Source of the DNA: Pseudomonas anatoliensis
GTDB lineage: Bacteria; Pseudomonadota; Gammaproteobacteria; Pseudomonadales; Pseudomonadaceae
Length of the DNA stretch: 64,000 nucleotides
Direction: 5' to 3'
NCBI RefSeq assembly: GCF_017976235.1
Contig: NZ_JACVHC010000004.1
Location: 170,699-234,698, forward strand
In this document: in pieces, positions 53,055 through 63,600 of the stretch
How positions within the stretch are numbered: the stretch's first letter is position 1
Layout of the letters: each line of letters begins with the position of its first letter
Made by a program: the position numbers and the translations under genes
The notes under the pieces: generated by a model
Told to the model about the DNA's origin: nothing
The model's database searches: none
The model's input: only the letters and a program-made list of their open reading frames with translations

Positions 53055-55001
53055 TCAAGGTATTGGACAGGCGCCCCCGCTGCTGGTACGCGCAACGACT
53101 TGCACTTCGTGCTGATCCGAACTTTCTTCACGTCCGGCTATTTCAGCTACATATCGAATACTGCCACTGCCATCCTGAATCGGCTCCAAGGCTGTAGCGT
53201 AGGGCAAATACACCTCAAACCCATCAATATGTTCGTTACCCGACAACGTCTTATCAAATTTAAAAGACGGCAATGGGACAGGAGCCGTACCATCCCAACC
53301 CACACCATCCCAAGTAAACTCCAACTTAAGCCCAGCAGCCAAAGGTTCGCCCCCCGCTACAGTTACAACAGCGACGTGTCCGTGCCCAGCAACATTCTTC
53401 AGTGAAGAACAGGTTAAAAATTCATCACCACCGCTCATTACAGTGAAGTTTACTTTTGGTTTAGGAAGCGTTACAGCAATAACGTAGACACTGACTGGTT
53501 GTCGTAAAGAGGGGTTTGGATTGCTGTCCGGAATCAATGGATTAGTTATTTCGTAATGCACCGGAATTACAGGATTATTACCCTGAGCAGTTATGAACGC
53601 GTGAGGAATGGTAAATATGACCGGGTCATCATCCAGTTCAGACCCGTCCACTTCATAACGACCACCTGGCACAGCGCCCCCCCCCCAATACAACTGATAG
53701 ATATCGCCGGTTTCGCGGACTGCATCGATGACCGTAGTTGCCGTACCATCCTGTCCCGCATCAATCAGTTCAAATTTGTTTGGTTCGATAGTAACTGCTG
53801 CTTGAACCGATACTTGCGCCAGGTTCGGATTGCCGACCTCCGGGTTTTCAGGATCAGGTGGCAGTGTACCGGGACGGCGCAAATCGATATTTACCGGCAC
53901 AGCTGTCAGCTCAGGATATTCCTTAGCACCACGCCATATCGAGTAGGTCACAGATATGGGCCTTGGCCCCAGACCGTTGCGTTTCACATGCCCATAGGGA
54001 ACGTCGAAAATCATCGGAAAGCCATCGCTGGATCGTTTGCGGGGCTGGGGAATGCCATCCCAGAGCAAAGCCACTTCGTCCAGCGGCCCAATGTTGTCGT
54101 ACTCCTGGATAACTACAGCGACATCTGGATAGGCATCCTTAATAGAGATGAGGTTGTCGGGGTCTGGCGCCTCAGGCACTTCGAGTGGTTTCAAGTTGGC
54201 CGGGGCCGCCGTGAGTTCGACAACAACGCTGAGCCCAACGGAAGGCTGCTGCGCCTCATTACCGACACGATCAATCCACTGGTAATAAATGATCCGCTCC
54301 CCCTCACGGCCGTTTTCTACCTGATGTTTGCTCAGGTTTACCGTCATCGCACTGGTGCCGTCATCGGGGGTCTGATAGGAGCCGATAAACGCACCCGGGT
54401 AACTTGCCCCCATAAAGACGCCGGCAACATCCCCGGTTCTTCGGTCGGAGTGCAAAGGGATAGTTAGTTCAATCACTGGATTAGCATCCAGCCGCTCTTT
54501 GGTAATGCGCAAATCAGCATACTCCGCTGGCAGTTCAATTACCGCCGCCTGAGCATCTCTATTCGGCGCTGTCTTATCAATAATGATCTGGACCGGGGTA
54601 TCGAAATTCCAAACATCATTGACATATTTCACTTGATATCCCAACCGGTGCGGGCCTTCAGCAGTTGTAAAAACAGAGGGCAACACTAGTGTTTGCATGG
54701 GGGGGATCGGGGTTGTTGCCGGAACAGGTATGCCGACTGGCACGTCGTCCCACAGGAGTTGCAACTCGACCCGGCGACCCGGAGCAGGAGGAGGATTGAG
54801 TTCCAGTACGCTGTTGATAATCACGTCATTATCAACACCCTGTCGTGCCTTCGGCAGTTTGTTCTTTTCATCACCTGTAACATCCGGCAATAGCCCCTGT
54901 AACTCTGGCGCCGTTGCCATGCGAGCGGACTTCGCCGCACGCACCGCCTTTAGTGCAGCTCTACCGGGATCTTCATTGGTATTTTTTTCATAGACAGTCA
55001 T
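53055..55001 (-). CDS. Large modular protein of unknown function, paralog 1
   Basis: 648 residues from ATG at 55001 (ribosome site GAGGAG), opening MTVYEKNTNEDPGRAALKAV. No signal peptide or membrane segment. Four modules of about 130-150 residues can be recognised by a W-D/G core: LLWDDVPVGIPVP, LLWDGIPQPRKRSSDG, YWGGGAVPGGRYEVDG and FTWDGVGWDGTAPVP, each followed by a strand-rich part ending in a V-x-Y type strand. Looks like Ig-like beta domains. A run of ten Gs encodes part of module 3. The next gene upstream has the same design. Function not known. Confidence 0.8.
   Translation of the reverse strand: MTVYEKNTNEDPGRAALKAVRAAKSARMATAPELQGLLPDVTGDEKNKLPKARQGVDNDVIINSVLELNPPPAPGRRVELQLLWDDVPVGIPVPATTPIPPMQTLVLPSVFTTAEGPHRLGYQVKYVNDVWNFDTPVQIIIDKTAPNRDAQAAVIELPAEYADLRITKERLDANPVIELTIPLHSDRRTGDVAGVFMGASYPGAFIGSYQTPDDGTSAMTVNLSKHQVENGREGERIIYYQWIDRVGNEAQQPSVGLSVVVELTAAPANLKPLEVPEAPDPDNLISIKDAYPDVAVVIQEYDNIGPLDEVALLWDGIPQPRKRSSDGFPMIFDVPYGHVKRNGLGPRPISVTYSIWRGAKEYPELTAVPVNIDLRRPGTLPPDPENPEVGNPNLAQVSVQAAVTIEPNKFELIDAGQDGTATTVIDAVRETGDIYQLYWGGGAVPGGRYEVDGSELDDDPVIFTIPHAFITAQGNNPVIPVHYEITNPLIPDSNPNPSLRQPVSVYVIAVTLPKPKVNFTVMSGGDEFLTCSSLKNVAGHGHVAVVTVAGGEPLAAGLKLEFTWDGVGWDGTAPVPLPSFKFDKTLSGNEHIDGFEVYLPYATALEPIQDGSGSIRYVAEIAGREESSDQHEVQVVARTSSGGACPIP
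53677..53686 (-). repeat. Homopolymer tract, ten Gs (ten Cs on plus strand) in coding sequence
   Basis: In the plus strand ten Cs; the coding strand reads TGG followed by Gs through the WGGG codons. A change of one base would shift the frame at about residue 439 of 648. Confidence 0.9.
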
Positions 55002-55121
55002 TGTCGTTCTCCTCATTATCAAAGCAGATATTTGCAAACCCATACTCACGACAAAACTACACTCTCGAATCAAATAAATATCTGATCCGTAACACCTGGC
55101 ATTTACCTACTGCTTATTTGC

Positions 55122-57062
55122 TCAGGAATTCACTTCCGGGCAAAAAACCTCATTCGTTGGCGAACAGATCTCACCACTGGGCATGGTTCTATTGATAATT
55201 ACAAAATCCGGACGCGACCGACCTATACCATCATCTCGCTTGTACAAGATGTACCAGACAAGGGCCGAACCGTTATTCACCATAGGTGCTATCAACTTCT
55301 CGTAATCAGCTACGACGATATCGAAGCCATTTGCAGCTTCCGCAGGATCAATGATTTTCGAAAATTCGTGATAGGCGTCCACAATCGGGTCAGTTCCGTT
55401 TAGCCCACGACATCCTTGCCAGTGCACAATCACTTCATCCCTTGCTGCGAAGTGTGGGTTGCCCGGTATATGAACCGTAACGCCCTCCCACAAGCGAGGT
55501 ACAGAACAACAATGCAAGACGCCTTGTTTTCCTGCATGGGGGAATGTCGGTTCCTTGAGGTTTTCAATGATGACAATCGACACCTTGACTTCGGTCTTGC
55601 GTGAATACTGTTCGTTCACACCATTGCGGGTGACGTAGTAAACCGGCAAGTTCGGATTCTGCAGTTCTGGCAGGATGTGCTCCCAGGGGATTTCAACCTC
55701 GACAAGGCTGCCTGATACATCACCCGCCTTCACCGGATAAGTCGCCACGGGCGTCGGAATCTGCCCCCAATACACATCGATTTCCTCATAAGGCTGAGGA
55801 TTGTCGTAGAGCACCAGTAACGCTCTTGCCGGCAGTCCGAAGTCCACACTGCGCAACTGGTTAGCGAGATCGGACTTTTGCCCGCGAATTTCCAGTTTGA
55901 CCAGGGTTTCATTGAGCAATGCCGGGGCGTCCACGTGATCCTGGCCGGCTATGGTCAAGTCCAGTGCCACGGAAATGTCAGGCGAAGATGCGGTGTAGCT
56001 GCCATCTGCCAGACGGATGCGATAACTCACTTTGGGTCGTGAAGGGCCATTGCCCCGTGCGTGAATGGCCGTCCACGGGACAGTGGTCTCCAACGGAAAA
56101 CCGCTGGGGTCGACCGGTATCTCTGCCAGTGCGGTGCCGTCCCAGTCGATGGCGACTCGATGCGCCGCGTCCGCGAAATCATAACGTTCAATTTTCACCT
56201 GAACGCCTTCGCGGGCCTGTTGACGGTCGAGCAAATTGCGCGTCAAAGGCACCTCGGGAGGTAGCAGCGCACCTGGAAGCGGCGAGAGATCGACAAAGAT
56301 CGCCGCCCGCCTCGCATTTGGCCCGGTATTACCCGCGCGATCCCTGAGCCGGTAATACATATAGCGATCACCGTGTCCCCACGCGCGGATCTCATCGGCA
56401 TGCACCGTGATCAGCAAACGCTCGTCGATAATCTCCTGCTCGCTGAATTCCTGCTCGCCGATCTCAACTTCGCGGTCACTCGGATCCTGCGTGTCCGTCC
56501 AGAAATAGACTGCTCGATCGCCCGTTGTGACATCTAAGTAAAACGGCACCTCGACGATGACCTGTCCGTGTTGCGTCAGATAACTTTCTGTGAGGGTTCC
56601 GTTCAACTCGTCAGGAAAAATGACCGCATCGGGCTGGATGCCAAAATTGGGCTTGGTGGTATCAATAGTGATGCTTTTTCTAAGGGACTCCGCAGGGTTG
56701 ACCATGCTGCGAGAAAAGCGGATCGAAATATCGTACGCGCCCTGGATTAAAAGGCTCTGGGGAACAGTGAGGGTTTGCGGCTGTTGCACAGGAATATTGG
56801 AGGGGTATTCACGCTGATTGACTGGGATGAAAGCAGCGCCGCGCGCCATCAAACCCAGCTCCACCAAATCGGTGCGATTGGGAATGGTCGTGAAGTCCAG
56901 GCCGTCGAACATAACTTCCAGATCCCGCCCCAATGCTCGCAGCGGCAGCAGCCCCAGAGGATCATCCGGATCCAGCACCAAGGGCACCTTGGGGGCTGGA
57001 ATATCAGCACGCGGCCCACTCGGGAGAGTCGTTTCATCGTTCGGCGTTTTGTGAGCTGACAT
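55122..57062 (-). CDS. Large modular protein of unknown function, paralog 2
   Basis: 646 residues, opening MSAHKTPNDETTLPSGPRAD. Same four-module design as the gene downstream: VMFDGLDFTTIPNR, IDWDGTALAEIPVDPSG, VYWGQIPTPVATYPVKAG and VHWQGCRGLNGTDPIVD, each followed by strand-rich sequence (for example VPWTAIHARGNGPSRPKVSY against VPYGHVKRNGLGPRPISVTY in the paralog). Two cysteine-bearing segments (LHCCSVPRLWE and the C-terminal EICSPTNEVFC) are extra. No signal peptide. 120 bases separate the two genes. Sequence composition is less GC-rich than the rest of the window, which suggests recent acquisition. Confidence 0.8.
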   Translation of the reverse strand: MSAHKTPNDETTLPSGPRADIPAPKVPLVLDPDDPLGLLPLRALGRDLEVMFDGLDFTTIPNRTDLVELGLMARGAAFIPVNQREYPSNIPVQQPQTLTVPQSLLIQGAYDISIRFSRSMVNPAESLRKSITIDTTKPNFGIQPDAVIFPDELNGTLTESYLTQHGQVIVEVPFYLDVTTGDRAVYFWTDTQDPSDREVEIGEQEFSEQEIIDERLLITVHADEIRAWGHGDRYMYYRLRDRAGNTGPNARRAAIFVDLSPLPGALLPPEVPLTRNLLDRQQAREGVQVKIERYDFADAAHRVAIDWDGTALAEIPVDPSGFPLETTVPWTAIHARGNGPSRPKVSYRIRLADGSYTASSPDISVALDLTIAGQDHVDAPALLNETLVKLEIRGQKSDLANQLRSVDFGLPARALLVLYDNPQPYEEIDVYWGQIPTPVATYPVKAGDVSGSLVEVEIPWEHILPELQNPNLPVYYVTRNGVNEQYSRKTEVKVSIVIIENLKEPTFPHAGKQGVLHCCSVPRLWEGVTVHIPGNPHFAARDEVIVHWQGCRGLNGTDPIVDAYHEFSKIIDPAEAANGFDIVVADYEKLIAPMVNNGSALVWYILYKRDDGIGRSRPDFVIINRTMPSGEICSPTNEVFCPEVNS

Positions 57063-57367
57063 CGCGCGTATTCCCTGACGAATGTTGAGGCTTGCTGGTT
57101 CGCAAGCTGTCGCACTGCGACAACTTTCGAATGGCTGGCTTCATTTAGCGCGCATCGTCAGAAAGCGGCTACTGTCAGAAATTACAGGTATTGCTACCGC
57201 TCGTCGGAGATTTCGCCGAACTGGCAGGTCGACACGGAATAAACAACAAACGTTTAAAGGAAACCTGCCGACACGGATTTCGGCCACAGATTCTTGCGTC
57301 GTTGCCTACAGCTACGCCAGAATCCGCCGGCTTGTGCGCCGCGATTCCTGACGTTTCGTGATGAAAC

Positions 57368-57408
57368 AAAAAACCGCCGTCCCGATTGAACGGGACGGCG
57401 GTTTTTTT
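57368..57408. terminator. Strong hairpin with flanking A and T runs
   Basis: AAAAAACCGCCGTCCCG / CGGGACGGCGGTTTTTT around ATTGAA. There is no gene ending close by on the plus strand; on the minus strand it lies upstream of the modular gene (start 57062) and downstream of the adhesin terminator. Confidence 0.75.
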
Positions 57409-57431
57409 ATGCCTGAGGGCAAATACCTCCC

Positions 57432-57526
57432 TGTAGGAGCTGCCGAAGGCTCGGGCCGCGATCGGACGATCTTTTGACTTTTTTAGAAGCAAGATCAAAA
57501 GATCGCAGCCTTCGGCAGCTCCTACA
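57432..57526. repeat. REP pair with 17-18 base insertion in left arm
   Basis: Left arm ...GAAGGCTCGGGCCGCGATCG then GACGATCTTTTGA; regular right arm GCCTTCGGCAGCTCCTACA. It is the same variant as 48474-48571. Lies between two similar hairpin terminators. Confidence 0.8.
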
Positions 57527-57548
57527 CGGGTCACCTGTCTGAGGCATG

Positions 57549-57587
57549 AAAAAACCCGCCGCCCCGATGATCGGGACGGCGGGTTTT
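57549..57587 (-). terminator. Rho-independent terminator of the giant adhesin gene
   Basis: AAAACCCGCCGTCCCGAT / ATCGGGGCGGCGGGTTTT on the minus strand, 17 bases after the stop codon. Its stem core (CCGCC GYCCCGAT) is nearly that of the hairpin at 57368. Confidence 0.85.
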
Positions 57588-57603
57588 GTCGTTCTGCCTC
57601 AGA

Positions 57604-60600
57604 TCAAACGGTATCTACCTTCAACGAATGATCATTCAACATGCCGCTGATGATCGTCGCTGTGTCGTGCCCGCTGGCAATCATCCCACCGGCGCCAGGC
57701 GTGACGCCGTAGTGGCTGGCGAGGTTGACGCCGGCCAGATCGATCGTCTGGTTCGGCGTGGCGCCGGCCATGGCGCTCACGTCGATGCTGGTCATGACCG
57801 AGGCGCCACTGCCGCTGACGCTGAAGTGCAGGTAGTCGTCGAGGGACGACGTGGTGCCGTTTTCACCTTGCAGCAGTTGCGACAGGTCGAGCTTGTCGGT
57901 GCCGGGGGTGAAGTCGGTAATCAGGTCGTGGCCGCTGTTGCCTTTGAGCCACTGGAAGGTGTCGACCCCTGCCCCACCGGTCAGGGTGTTGTTGCCTAAA
58001 CCACCGATCAGCAAGTCATCGCCGCCGCCCCCATTGAGGGTGTCGTTGCCCAGACCTCCGTTGATCACGTTGTTATTGTTGTCGCCAGTCAGGCTGTCGT
58101 TGAAGTTGGAGCCGACGAGGTTTTCGATACCGGTCAGGGTGTCCGTCCCGGCGCCGAGGGTGTTTTGCGCACCGAGCAGGCCGAGGTTGACGGTGACGGC
58201 GGTAGTCGCATGGGCGTAGCTCGCGGTGTCGGTCCCACTGCCGCCATCGAGCAGGTCATTGCCGGCGCCGCTGTAGAGCAAGTCGTTGCCAGCGCCGCCG
58301 TGCAGTTCGTTGTTGCCTGAGCCTGCGGTCAGTACGTCGTTGCCGTCGCCGGCATTGATGATGTTGTTGCCGGTGCCCGCCACCAGCACGTCATCGCCTG
58401 CTGTACCGGTGAGAGTGTGGCCGTCCTGGTAACTGATGCTCACGTTGGCCGTGTCGCTGCCGCCGTGGTTATCGTTGGCGGTGTAAGTGCCGTGGTAGTC
58501 CGGGGCCATGTCCTGGGCCCCGGCGTAGTTGAGCTTCATGGTCAACTGGTAGTTTTCCGACCCGTTGACGTTGCCGCCCGTGGGGTTGGTAAGGTTGGTG
58601 ATGTGAATCTGGTAGACCGCGCTCGATGTCGCAGTGAGGGTTTGTCCGTCCGCCAGCGCGATCCAGCTGCCGCCATTGATCGAGTACTCCATGCCGACGT
58701 TACCGGCCGCCAGATTGTGGTCGAGGTTGAGGGTTTCACCCTGACGCAGGTTGACGGTGATGCGGTCTTCATCATTGGCATTGCTGTTGGTCACGGCGCC
58801 CAGGTAGCCGCTGACCACCAGCACGGCGGTCATGGTTGCCGCGTTCGCCGAGAACGCACTACGGACGTTGGCCAGATTCTGGTTGGCCGCCGTATTGACG
58901 TTGGTGCCCGTGAAATTGATCGCGCCGGTGCCGGTGAAGTCCGCCTCTTTCGACACCCAACCGGTGTTGAAACTGGTTGGCGTCGCGTTGAGGGTATCGC
59001 CGTTAGGGTCGGTGTCGTTGGCCAGCAACAGCTCACCCGGCACCAAAATGTTGCCCGACAGCACGTTGGTGATGACGTGGTCGTCCATCGCCACCGGAGG
59101 TGCGTTGGGGATCACTTTCACGGTCAGCGTCGAGCTAGCCAGATCGCCATCGTTATCGCTGACGGTGAAGCCGATATTTTCGGTGAGCACCACAGCGGTG
59201 GTTTTCTGCGAGGTGTAGGTGTATTCACCGGTGTCGAGGTTGATCAGCAGCGTGCCGCTGTTGTTGGTGGCGATGCTCAACGTGTTGTTCGCGGTGTTGA
59301 AGGTGCCGTGATTGACGCCGCCGCTCGCGATCAGTGACCCCTGGCCACTGAGGGCTTTAGGGTCATAGGTGTAGGTGGTGCCGTCGATCACGATGGATTT
59401 GATGAAACCGCCATCGGCGCCGAACGTGCCGCCCTCGCCCAGCAACGAACCGGTGACCGGCGCGCCCTGCACGGTGCCCGACAGCACCGAGTTGAGCTGG
59501 TTGAGGTCGGTGACCACCACCGCGTTGGTGTTGGTGTGGTTGATGCCGTCGTACGCCAGCGGATCGAGGTTGGCGTTGCTCACGCCGCTGCCGAGGCCGA
59601 TTGCGTAGTTCTTGATGTTGTTGGCATCGAGGAAATTTTTCAGCGCGGCTTCATCGGCGGCGTTGATGTCGCCCTCGTTGGGTTTGCCGTCGGAGAAGAA
59701 GTAGCCGACGTTCTGCGCCCCGGTGAGTTTGCCCGAGGTGTTGAACGCGGTCTGCATCACCGCCACGGCAGCATCGTAGTTGGTACCGCCGCCAGCCGTC
59801 AGCCCCGCAAGAATCGTCTTCGCTGTCGCGACGTCCACCCACACGGCGGTTCGGTCGGTGGCGTTGCTGCTGAAGGTCACCAGTTGGACTTTGACGTCGC
59901 CCAGATCATCGTACTTGTCGAGCAAGGCACTGATCGCCTGCTTGGCCAGCGCCAGCCGCGACAGGCCCGGCACACCCGAGGCATCGGCCATGCTGCCGGA
60001 GATATCAAGAACGATCAGCAGGTTGGAATCGATCTCCACGGCTGTCACCGAGCGATCCGAGGCAACGGCTTTTGGCACGTCATCAACGATGTTGACGACG
60101 AGGGTGCTGGTGGTGGTGTTGCCCAGCGCATCGGTGGCTTTGTAGGTGAAGCTTTCGCTCAGGGTGTTCGGCCCGTCGTTGGCGTTCGGCGAGGTTTTGG
60201 GGGCCGAAGTCAGCGTGTAGGTGTAGGTGCCGTCGGCGTTGAGCTGGATCTGCCCGTAAGTGCCGGTGGCGCTGCCGACCAGGGTGTAAGTGAGCGCGCC
60301 GCTGCCGCCGGTGACCGCACCGACCAGCGTGCCGCTGGCGGTTTCGCCGGTGTTGCCCGGGTCGCTGCCGGTGACCGTGCCGGACGCCAGATCCTGGCCA
60401 TCCTTGCTCAGGTCGAGGGCTTTTTCAAAGACAGTCACGTCCTGATCGACCGAGGCAATGAGTTTGCAGTCGGCGACATTGATGGTGATGGTCGTGGTGC
60501 TTTCGTCGCCGTCACTGTCGCGGATGCTATAGGTGAAGGTGTCAGTGGCGCCCGGTGGGCTCACCGAGTTCGGGTTGCTGTGGTAAACGGCATTGCCCGC

Positions 60601-63600
60601 CGCATCGAGGGTCAGGTAACCGTAGGCGCCGTTGATGTTGCTGTTGAGCCCGCCAACAGCCGAGGTTGCAGTATTGCTGCCGGCGCGCACGCCGATCACC
60701 GTGGCCGCGCCATCGGCACCGTTGACGTCGTTGCCCAATACGCTGACGTTGACCGTGCCACCCTCCGCCACCGAGCCGGTGTCGGGTTTGGCGGTCGGCA
60801 GATCATCGACGATGTTGACGTTGATCTGACCGCTGGCGGTACTGCCATCGGTGTCGGTTGCTACCACGTTGAAGTTTTCGGTGATGCTGTTGGCACCGTT
60901 GGCGTTCGGGTGGGTTTCGTTATCGACCAGGGTGTAGCTGTAGCTGACCACGCCAGTGGCCGGGTTATAACCGGTGATGGTGAAAGTGCTGCCCAGCGGC
61001 GAGACGGTTGATTGCGGGAAGCCTGCGGCCACGCCATTGGTGACCACGGCAATGCCACCGACGGTGAGGGTTTGCAGGCCATCAAGAGCGGTCACGGTGA
61101 AGGTGCCGCTCTGGGTCAGCGCCGGGGTGTTGGGGCTGGTGCCGTCGCTGAGGTTTTTCTCGTAAACGGTGAGTTCGCCGCCATTGACGTCGAGGCCGTT
61201 GAGCACCACCGGGTCGTTATTGTTGTGGACGTTCAGCACCAGGCTGGCGGTGCTGGTATCGCCGTCGGCATCGGTCAGGGTGTAGGTAAACGTCTCGGTG
61301 CCGTTGCCGCCACCTTGCAGGTTTTTGAAGTCGGCGTCAGTGGCGTCGAGGGTGTAGGTGTAAGTACCGTTGGCGTTGAGTACCAGCGTGCCGTAAGTGC
61401 CGGTGAAAGTGCCGGGGGTAATCGGGCCGGTCGCCACCACGTCTGCGCCTTGCACATCGTTGGTCAGCACGTTGCCGCTCAGGGTGAGTTGGGTTTCCGA
61501 GGCGTTGTTGGCATTGCTGTCGTTCATCGCTTGCGGCACGTCATCGACGATGCTGACGACGATGGTGCTGGTGACGATGTTGCCCAGCGAATCGGTGGCC
61601 TGATAGGTGAAGGTTTCGGTCAGGGTGTTGGCACCGTCATCGGCATTCGGTGTGGTGGTCGCTGGCGATGTCAGGGTGTAGGTGTAGGTGCCGTTGGGGT
61701 TGAGGACGATCTGCCCGTAGTTGCCGGTGGCGCTGCCAACCAGCGCATAGCTGATCGCGCCGACGGCACCGTTGACCGAGCCGACCAACGTGCCGGACGC
61801 GGTTTCGCTGGTGCTGGTCGGGTCGCTGCCCGTGACGGTGCCGGGCGCCAGATCCACGCCGTCCTTGGTCAGGTCCAGCGCTTTCTCGTAGACGGTGACG
61901 TCGGTGTCGCTGACCGCATACAGTTTGCTGTTGGAGACATCGATGGTGATGGTGGTGGTGCTTTCATCGCCGTCGGCATCACGCACGGTGTAGGTGAACA
62001 CATCCACTGCACCTGGGCCATTCACCGTGTTGGGATTGCTGTGGTAAACCGCGTTGCCGTTGGCATCGAGGGTCAGGTAGCCGTAGGTGCCGTTGATCTG
62101 CGAGTTCAGGCCACCGATGGCCGAAGTTGAGGTATCGGCACCGACGCGCACGCCAACCACCGCGCCTGTCACGGCCGGGCCATCGGCACCGCCAATATCG
62201 TTGTTCAGGACATTGCCGCTGACAGTGGCGCCCTCCGCCACCGACGCCGCATCGGGATGCGCGCTCGGCAAGTCATCGACGATATTGACGTTGATCTGCC
62301 CGTTGGCGGTGCTGCCATCGGTGTCCGTCGCGACGACATTGAAGTTCTCGGTGATGCTGTTGGCGCCATTGGCGTTCGGATGAGTTTCGTTATCCACCAG
62401 GGTGTAGCTGTAGCTGACCACGCCAGTCGTTGCGTTGAAACCGGTGATGGTCAGCGTGCTGCCCAGCGGTGTGACGGTCGATTGCGGGAAGCCTGCGGCC
62501 ACGCCATTGGTCACTACGGCAATGCCGCCGACAGTCAGGGTTTGCAGACCGTCGATGGCCGTCACGGTGAACGTGCCGCTCTGGGTCAGCGCCGGGGTGT
62601 TCGGGCTGGTGCCATCGCTGAGGTTTTTCTCGTAAACGGTGAGTTCGCCACCGTTCACATCCAGACCGTTGATGATCACCGGATCGTCGTTGTTGTGGAT
62701 CTGCAACACGAGGTTCGCGGTGCTGGTATCGCCGTCGGCATCGGTGAGGGTGTAGGCGAAGGTTTCCGTGCCGTTACCGCCGCCGGTCAGGGCTTTGAAA
62801 TCGGCATCGCTGGTGTTCAGCGTGTAGGTGTAAGTGCCGTTGGCGTTGAGCACCAGCGTGCCGTAGGTACCGGTGAAAGTACCCGGGGTGATCGGGCCGG
62901 TGGTTACGCGGTCGGCGCCCTGCACGTCGTTGGTCAGGACGTTGCCGGTCAACGTCAGCAGGGTTTCTGAAGCGGTCGATGTGTTGCTGTCGTCAATGGC
63001 ACTTGGCAGATCATCGACGATGTTCACATCGAGGGTGCCGTTGGCAGTGGTGCCGTTGTCATCGACCACGGTGACGGCGAATTGCTCTGGCAGATTGTTC
63101 GCGCCGTTGGCAGTTGCGTGCGCTTCGTTGTCGACCAGGGTGTAGCTGTAACTGACCACGCCAGTCGTCGCGTTGAACCCGGTGATGGTCAGCGTGCTGC
63201 CCAGCGGGGTAGTGACCGATTGCGGGAAACCAGCGGCGATGCCGTTGGTGACCACGGCAATACCACCGATAGTCAGCGTGGTGACGCCGTCCAGTGCGGT
63301 GATGGTGAAGGTGCCGTTTTGGGTCAACGCCGCAGAGTCAGGCGCGCTGCCGTCGCTGAGGTTTTTCTCGAAGACGGTGAGTTCGCCACCGTTCACATCG
63401 AGGCCGTTGATGATCACCGGATCGTCGTTGTTGTGGATCTGCAACACGAGGTTCGCGGTGCTGGTATCGCCGTCGGCATCGGTGAGGGTGTAGGCGAAGG
63501 TTTCCGTGCCGTTACCGCCGCCGGTCAGGGCTTTGAAGTCAGCGTCGCTGGTGTTCAGCGTGTAGGTGTAAGTGCCGTTGGCGTTGAGCACCAGCGTGCC

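Noticed and set aside
57082..57351. 89-codon frame on the plus strand between the modular genes and the adhesin
   Set aside because: Basic, low-information sequence with no ribosome site; more likely the promoter region of the modular gene.
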